DNA of 64,000 bases from Nymphalis io (taxonomy: Eukaryota > Arthropoda > Insecta > Lepidoptera > Nymphalidae): positions 6,758,001 to 6,822,000 of the forward strand of contig NC_065898.1 of the NCBI RefSeq assembly GCF_905147045.1. Direction: 5' to 3'. Below, one piece after another: positions 57,301 through 64,000 of this stretch. The notes below the pieces were generated by a model. It saw only the letters and a list, made by a program, of their open reading frames with translations, was not told the origin of the DNA and searched no databases. Both the position numbers and the translations under genes were made by a program. Each line of letters opens with the position of its first letter. The first letter of the stretch is position 1.

Positions 57301-60300
57301 TTAGGAATGGAATACTACATTCATAGCTCAGATCTCATCAATACGGGTACGCGTAACCGTTGGTTCACTCGTGAATGTGCCGACGCTGTATCATCTAAGC
57401 TGGCGGCATATCGCGCGTGGATCAACGGCTTCATTAGCGGGGCATCTAACATTGACTCACTGAAAGCAAACTACAATAAAAATTCCAAGTCCTGTACGAA
57501 GGCATACACGAGAGCGGATGCACAGCGCATTGTACAGATTGGTCATGACCTTGTTTCGCATCCTAGGGGCTCCCGTAGCTTCTGGCGTCTGACCAAGTCT
57601 GTGTAAAACAATTTCTGCCAACCTTCGCTGCCACCGCTCAGAAATCCGAACGGATCGCTAGCTCACAGTCCGCAGGAGAAAGCCGACCTCCTGGCTAAAC
57701 TCTTTGCCGACAACTCTGTGATCGATGATTGTAGTACGCAGCCACCAACAATACCTTCATGTGGCCACACGATGCCTGACATCAAAATCAGGCAACGTGA
57801 TGTGCGTGCGGAGCTGCAATCACTTGATATACGGAAAGCTAGCGGTCCCGATGGAATACCAGCCATTGTGCTGAAGAAGTGCGCGGCGGAGCTGTCTCCT
57901 GTGTTAACGCGCCTGTTCCGCCTGTGTTTGTTGCCTTTCTCTCTCTTCGGGATGTGTGCCGGAGGCTTGGAGAAGAGCTAATGTGCAAGCGGTTCCCCAA
58001 AAAGGGGATTAGTCTGACCCGGCAAATTATCGACCAATAGCTCTCACCTCAGTACTTTGTAAGGTGATGGAACGGATTCTAAACAACCAACTGATCCATT
58101 ACCTAGAAGATCACTGCCTAATTAATGATCGTCAGTACGGGTTTCGACCAAAACGGTCCACAGGTGATCTTCTAGCGTACGTAACACACCTCTGGGGTGA
58201 AGCTATCGACAAGCATGGAGAATCGTTGGCTGTCAGCCTCGATATCTCCAAGGCTTTCGACAGGGTCTGGCACAGAAGTCTTCTCTCCAAGCTACCGGTA
58301 TATGGTCTGCCTGCTCAGCTATGCACCTGGATTGTCAGCTTCCTACACAAGCGTAGCCTTCGTGTTTTAGTAGATGGTTGCACTTCACAATTCTATGTAG
58401 TGAATGCTGGGGTCCCCCAGGGATCTGTGCTATCTCCCACACTCTTTCTTTTGCATATCAATGATATGCTCTCCCTTGGGAACATACATTGCTACAACGT
58501 ACAGTGCATGGTGGATACCACGGACGCGCAGTGGCTAGGCGGACGGAAACTGAGGAGAGGCGGGAGAATCTGGTCATTGAACTCGATAGGACATTAGAGC
58601 TCATCGCCAAATGGGGTTCTGATAATCTTGTTGAGTTTAATGCCAAGAAAACACAAGTATGCGCTCTCACAGCGAAAAAGTCACCATTTTACCCTCATCC
58701 CTCCCTCTGTGGCACACCGCTGATGATACAAAGCAAAATCGCCATGCTGGGGATGGACGTTCGCTGCGACCTTAGTCCAAGGGATTACATCGAGGCTATT
58801 ATAAAAACAGCTTCACGGAAACTCGGAGTTCTGAACAAGGTGCGGCGTTTTTTCACGCCACAACAACTGTGCCTGTTATACAAAACACAGGTACGGTCTT
58901 GCGTTGAATATTGCTCGCACCTTTGGGATGGCGACGTAAAGGTCACAAACACCCTTGAACCTTTACAATTGCGTCGCGAGATAGCAGCACTGAGCGCTTT
59001 CTATCGACTGTATCACGGCGAGTGCTCTGAGGAATTATTCTCTCTAATTCCTGCTTCCCCCTTCCTTCTTAAGTCCACGCGAGCTGGTTCTCGATGTCAC
59101 CGCCTAACTGTGACATCAATTCCATCGCGCACAAAGAAATTTGGCAACTCCTTTCTTTGTCGCACTACCAAAAAATGGAATTCTTTACCAGCTCACGTGT
59201 TCCCATCCTCTTACAACCCGGGTTCCTTCAAACGAGGCGTGAAGAGGCATCTTGCGGGCCGGCAAGGCGAAGGCGGCTAGTGCAGAACGTTTTTCCCGTC
59301 TGTACTGGCCGTCGTCGCGTTTGGACTCTACTACCACTTACCATCAGGTGGAGTAGATTTGTAGGTCATTTGCCATCCCGGAGCATATATAAAAAAAAAA
59401 ACATAATCTGTTTAAAACTAGCATATATTATTTGTATATGTTATAAAGTAATGAATGAAACTTGCAGGGTTATCTCATACCTTTACTTATTCGCTTATAT
59501 CGTGTCGACGTTCACATATTACCATCAGACCGTTGCATGGAGATGTGGAATAATGAAGACAAATATCTTTGTGTGCAACAGCCGAAATGTAAGGTATTCA
59601 ATCTACTTCAATTAAGTGTGTGGTAAGATAAACATCACTCTTAAATATTTCGCGAGGAGTCCCATTCATTATCAAATAAATAAATACTATATGTTGATCC
59701 GGTAAAAGCTATCATAACTACGGGATACTTTTAAGTAATAGGTAACCCTAATAATTCTTAATGTATGATAATGTATTGTTATGTGAGCAAATCTTAGAGC
59801 CAGGTGGTATGCGATCATGGCTATTATGTGAACATTACTGTATCTATATAACGTTAAACTGAAATATATAAGTTGTCTACTTATTAGATTCCTAGTAATG
59901 AAATTATCGGCAGATAAGAATTTCGGTCAATTTTCGTTTCGTATTTGGTATAGCACAAGTTTCCGTAGTCGAGTATTTAATATTAAATATTAAGTATTTA
60001 TTTTTTCATTAAAAATTTATAGGGATTTTGTTTTCGTCAGACAGTGCGTGAAACGCTGCTGTACATTTATATTTTATTTTTCCGGTATAAAAATAAGTTC
60101 CCCAAAAAATATGCTAATATTTTTAAAAGTAATGTAAATATTTTTTATTCTCAACAGTCAGCAAAATATGGAGCGCTATGTCCAGTAAGTATCATTTGTT
60201 TGACTATATCTTCACTTTACATACAAAATAAACAATTTGACGTTAATACAGGCGTAACCAAACTATGTAAATATTGCGTATGCTATAAATGTTTTTTTAA

Positions 60301-60988
60301 AGTACTTGTTACGTAATGGAATGTTATAGTGTATTTAAATTGTCAACATTTCCGTGTTATTAATAAGGTCATTTTATCAATACTCAAGTGATACTGAGTG
60401 ACTTACTCATCGAAATTTGAATACTTTTCTTTTTCGTGGAGTAGGTTTGCCATCCGCCACATGATGTTTTCCTTCGTGTTCTCTTTACGGGCTTGTTAGT
60501 AAGCACGAATTGAATAATAAATACAAGTTAAACACATGAAAATTTGTGATGATCACCAGTGTTTGAACTCGTCCTACTCGTCATAAGTTAAGATTCTCGT
60601 CTTCTAATCATTGAGCCAGCCTCCAGGGTAACTTTATTATTGTTTAAATACCTTCAAACTTTTTTTATAACACTTATTTTTTTACAAGATTTTTAACTTA
60701 TTTATTTTTATTCATCTCTGTATCACTATTAAGGATGATTTAGGATCCGTCCTCGTGTGTTCCGGATATATTCAAGGCATGATGACATCACGTCTGATAG
60801 ACCGTCCTTGTGGAGTTGGTTTCGTGGACCTGAGCCACTACAATAAGTTCCTCACCTGCGGCGTGGACGACTCCCGTGACGTTATCGACCACGATGACTT
60901 CATGACCGTTGACTTTAGTACGTTCAAGCCTCTCCCTACTCCCTCCCTTATGACCGCACCTTCTATGAATGTAACCAACGAATCGTAG
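54319..60988 (+). CDS. S1-family serine-protease homologue, catalytically dead (5' exon missing)
   Basis: Exons: 54319-54389, 54673-54856, 55304-55506, 59468-59593, 60158-60184 (27-bp microexon), 60734-60988; phases agree and the last exon ends in TAG. The chymotrypsin fold is recognisable: LFCVGALIEAHVVLTPAIC corresponds to the CGGTLI...VLTAAHC block, but with Ile in place of the catalytic His. Asp is kept in SPDNLALLVLN. CPDDLGSVLVC corresponds to C-x-GDSGGPLVC, with Leu in place of the catalytic Ser. The activation cleavage sequence (RIVGG) is also lost (GFQGVPA). After the domain come about 40 Ser/Thr/Pro and Asp-rich residues. It therefore binds or competes rather than cuts. The secretion signal should be in an unlocated upstream exon. 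Intron 3 contains a ~3.6 kb retrotransposon. The family is inferred from motifs. Confidence 0.8.
55790..59395 (+). mobile_element. Non-LTR retrotransposon (CR1/Jockey-type), dead
   Basis: ORF2-like sequence runs from about 56400 to 59280. The AP endonuclease has SNIRGLHANLNAV, LFLTETQ, FLGDFNAHH and GSSDHGLISV. The reverse transcriptase has SGPDGIPAIVLKKC, YGFRPKRST, SLDISKAFDRVWH and NAGVPQGSVLSPTLF. The C-terminal part has RLYHGECSEELFSLIPAS and KKWNSLPAHVFP. Frame breaks occur near 57603 and 57960-58020, and at 58490 a small deletion removes the catalytic YADD box, so it cannot be active. A further in-frame loss seems present near 58970. The tail has accatcaggtggagtagatt and ends tatataaaaaaaaaaa. 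ORF1 is missing or unrecognisable. The 5' limit is approximate. It lies within an intron of the protease homologue, in the same direction. Confidence 0.88.
60435..60640 (-). repeat. Diverged tRNA-derived SINE near the last exon of the protease homologue
   Basis: Minus-oriented remnant: catgatgttttccttcgtgt, aacacatgaaaatttgtgat and ttctaatcattgagccagcc correspond in order to the Metulj-like body and tRNA-like head. Confidence 0.7.
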
Positions 60989-61640
60989 TTTTCAATTACA
61001 GCTTTGTTAAATAGCAACAGAATTTTTATTGTTTATTGCACACTACTAAACTTAAATATAAAATAAGGACAAGAAAGTTGTACAAGATGTACGTCCTTAT
61101 CGTTAAGATAGCTCTTCCAAGCAACCTAAGTTAGAGGAAAGAAACAAAAGACAATTTCTAATTTAATTATTTACCAAACTTTATTTTAATCTTTTTAAAT
61201 TATGTATTATTGTATGGATGTATAATTATTTAAATATACACTGCCTAATTTAATTTAAATAAGATTAACGGCCTTGCTTATTAATAATGATTACGCTATT
61301 TGCGTCATAATTGATTTATCACTCGAAAGAAGACGATACAGCATTGTTTAACTAGTCAGCCACTAAACAACGTTTATAAGCAAGGCCGTCGATGTTTACA
61401 TTTTCAATAAATCAATCGATTTTGTACTTTGAGTACAAAACATCGGCTTGGTTCTTGATTTAACCTAGTGAGTTATAGTAGTAATACTAAAGTTAACTAC
61501 TCTGAATACTAACATAACTAATATTTTACAAATTGTATTTTATCTGAAATTTACGCTCATAATATATACTAATTAATAAGTATAAGACTATAACAACATA
61601 CTAGAAGAATACTATCTACAGCCTATTAATCAAAATATAC
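60989..61640. other. 3' flank of the protease homologue
   Basis: AT-rich. Possible polyadenylation signals occur, for example ttcaataaatc near 61405. The motifs aacggccttgct near 61268 and agcaaggccgtc near 61379 are inverted copies about 110 bp apart, possibly the ends of a small MITE. Confidence 0.45.
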
Positions 61641-63460
61641 ATCAAAAGCGCCTCGTCCCCAACCCCTAGGGTCGGATCCTAGAGCCACTTTAACCCATTT
61701 CATAGAAAAGCTGCTAGAAGTCAGCCAAGACGAAATTGTGATGGTTTTAGGACAGCTTAAAAATAATAAGGCTCTGGAGAAAGTGGAGCTATTAAAGGCA
61801 GCTGGAAAATCTTTAATAGCGCAACTCCAACGCATATTTAATTCTGCCATCTTTTGAGGAAGAACTGCAAAGGCATGGACCAAGAGTGTTGTCATAACGT
61901 TCTTCAAAAAAGGAGACAAACCAAACCTTGTTGAAGAACTACTGACCCATTTCCCTCTTAAGCCATGTCTATAAGCTGTTTTCCATGGTAATTACAAATC
62001 GCGCGTAGACTTGACGAGTTTCAGCCCCCGGAACAGGCCTCGAAGAGGATACGGAACCATAAACCACATTCACTCAGTGCGGCAGATTTGATAGAATACC
62101 GAGGAGTATAATTAGCCCCTGTGTTTAGCATTTATAGACTATGATATATATATATATATATAGAAGGCGTTTGACTCTATTGAGACCTACCTATTCTGGA
62201 GTAGTTACAACGGTGCTGAAAGGTCATGCAGACCTTTAACGCTGCTTTTAACGTCAAAGTACAAAATCAGCAGTCTGATCCTATCCTTATTCATCGAGGA
62301 GTGAGACTGGTGGTAAGGCTTTGTGCAAGCTCGTCTGGGTAGGTACCAGCCACTCATCAGATATTCTACCGCAAAACAGCAGTACTTGGTATTGTTGTGT
62401 TCCGCTTTGAAGGGTGAGTGAGCCAGTGTAATTACAGGCGCAAGGGACATAACATCTTAGTTCCCAAGGTTGGTGGCGCATTGGCGATGTAAGCGATGGT
62501 TAACATTTCTTATAATGCCAATGTCTATGGGCGTTGGTGACCACTTATCATCAGGTGGCCCACATGCTCGTCCGCCTACCTATTCAATAAAAAAAATCAT
62601 AATTGGGTATCCCCAAAATTGTTCACTAATGCATTAGATGATATGTTCAAGAGGCTGCACTGGAAGGGCGGGGTATAAACATTAACGGCGAATACCTTTC
62701 CCATTTGAGATTTGTAGACGATATAGTCATCGTGACAAAAACCGTGCAGGACATGCAGTATATGCTGAGCTTGGCTGATTCTTCTGCTCGAATTGGGATA
62801 AACTTAGACAAAATCATGATAATGTTCAATGAACATGTCAACCCAGAACCATTAGCTATTAACGGAGTTCCTCTTGAAGTTGTTCAGGAGTATGTGTACT
62901 TGGGCAAACTTTACAGTTGGGTCGAAACAACTTTGAGAAGGAGGTACGTAGAAGAGTACAGCTCGGCTGGGCAGCGTATAGGAAACTTGGTCAAGTCTTT
63001 TCGTCACGAATATTACAATGTTTGAATACAAAAATGCGTCTTACCGGTTATGACCCACGAAGCCGAGACGTGGACACTGACAGTGCGTTTGGTCCACCAT
63101 TTTAAGGTCGCTCAACGAGCTATGGAGAGGGCTATGCTCGAAGTTTCTCTGAAGGATCGAATCCCAAATGTGGTGACCCGACAGAGAACCTAAGTATCAA
63201 CATAGCCCAAAGGATTAGTAAGCTGAACTAGCAGTGGGCTGGTCACATTTAACGCAGGACCGACGATCGTTGGAGTATATGTGTAGAAAACGTAGTGTAG
63301 AACACCCTCCAGCTAGTTGGAGTGACTATATACGCAAAGTGACTGGAAGCGGATGGAGATTGAGAACTGAAGATCGAGCTCAGTGGCGTGCCATTGGAGA
63401 AGCCATGTCCAGCAGTGGACGACGAAGGGTTGATGATGATGATACGATATCGATTGCAAA
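61640..63460 (+). mobile_element. RTE-type non-LTR retrotransposon, degenerate, with nested repeat
   Basis: Plus-strand fragments in several frames: TKSVVITFFKKGDKPN, then AFIDYD and KAFDSIE split by an AT run at 62144-62162, then HLRFVDDIVIVTKTVQDM (the catalytic box, here FVDD rather than FADD), NLDKIMIMFNEH, YVYLGKL, and the C-terminal tail SDYIRKVTGSGWRLRTEDRA and WRAIGEAM. It ends near gatgatgatgatac, the short tandem tail usual for RTE elements. Stops and frameshifts are frequent. The 62307-62597 repeat is inserted into it. Confidence 0.85.
62307..62597 (+). repeat. A-tailed dispersed repeat nested in the RTE element
   Basis: From ggctttgtgcaagctcgtct to gtccgcctacctattcaata and eight A, plus orientation, near full-length. 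It interrupts the RTE reading frame, so it is the younger insertion. Confidence 0.88.
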
Positions 63461-63504
63461 GTCAAGATATTATTTATTATGTCAACCGTAATGTAAATGT
63501 CACT

Positions 63505-63600
63505 GGTGTCACCTGCAACACCATCCATCCATGGGCGTTGGTAGTCACTTTCCATCAGGTGAGCCTCCTGCCTGTTTGCCTGCAATATATGAAAAGTTAT
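63505..63600 (+). repeat. 3' fragment of an A-tailed repeat or LINE tail
   Basis: catgggcgttggtagtcact, then ttccatcaggtgagcctcct and gcctgtttgcctgcaatata: the same 3' motif as in the dispersed repeats, on a short truncated copy. Confidence 0.6.
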
Positions 63601-64000
63601 TGAAAATGCTTCTTGCTACTTATTTGTTTTACATGAGGCCTCACAACTTTTTTCGGTGGAAGGATTTAGTTGCGAGACTTGCTTATTTTATATTTTATGT
63701 TTTTGGTGCGATGGCGTTTTCAAGAAAAGGCTTAAGTTGAAGTTTAACTTTCCTACATATTTTATTGATCAGTAGTAGTATATAATAAAATATTATATAT
63801 ACTAAATATATACTAAAAATCATGGATTAGTTACGTTAAATATACGGATATGGTACTTATATTTACTTATACTAGATCTAGTAGCACAGTGGTTGAAATT
63901 CGGCCATAATCAAGTAATTATGCTTGTAAATTTGCCGAAAATATATATAAGTACATTTGTATGTTTCGAACATTATTTTTCCAACCTCTTATTTTCAATA
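63601..64000. other. Window end, nothing recognised
   Basis: AT-rich sequence without a supportable gene or repeat. Confidence 0.5.

Noticed and set aside
62144..62162. AT run as a regulatory or origin-like element
   Set aside because: It is a simple microsatellite expanded within the dead RTE element.
1..64000. CRISPR array, operon or phage-type system
   Set aside because: The window is eukaryotic with intron-containing genes; no regularly spaced direct repeats or prokaryotic gene clusters are present.

Overview
The window is nuclear DNA of an insect, almost certainly a moth or butterfly. Four points support this: AT-rich introns and spacers around GC-richer exons, canonical GT-AG splicing, insect-type protein-coding genes, and abundant repeats of kinds typical of Lepidoptera (Metulj-like tRNA SINEs, and a ~280 bp A-tailed repeat present in at least ten copies). 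The species cannot be named from the sequence.

Layout. 1-1171 (-) is a decayed pogo/Tigger-like transposase. 2-9 kb is non-coding, probably the 3' flank or UTR of the next gene, and carries one MITE. 9188-20641 (-) is a C2H2 zinc-finger gene with about 18 fingers, assembled from same-phase duplicated finger exons. 21323-21601 (-) is a small single-exon gene for a zinc-finger protein with a C-terminal membrane anchor. 24274-27032 (+) is ribosomal protein L11; its introns 2, 3 and 4 each hold a strong H/ACA snoRNA candidate. 28123-35942 (+) is a complete 17-exon DRC1 (axonemal nexin-dynein regulatory complex). 37080-37868 (+) is a two-exon AIG1/ADTRP-family membrane hydrolase. 40545-51699 (-) is a complete 14-exon KIAA0319-like gene (MANEC, PKD repeats, one membrane segment). 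54319-60988 (+) is a serine-protease homologue that has lost two of three catalytic residues; one of its introns carries a ~3.6 kb dead non-LTR retrotransposon. 61.6-63.5 kb is a degenerate RTE-type retrotransposon with a repeat nested in it.

The genes do not form a pathway; they are an ordinary eukaryotic neighbourhood. The exon structures given were assembled by hand from splice sites. The L11, DRC1, AIG1 and KIAA0319-like models keep phase from start to stop. The zinc-finger model keeps phase except for one apparent single-base deletion in its second exon. The most interesting items are the three L11-intron H/ACA RNAs, which seem to share hairpins in a modular way; the finger-exon cassette array with an alternative last intron; the tail-anchored zinc-finger microgene; and several near-perfect snap-back inverted repeats that look like template-switch scars, one of them inside the dead transposase.
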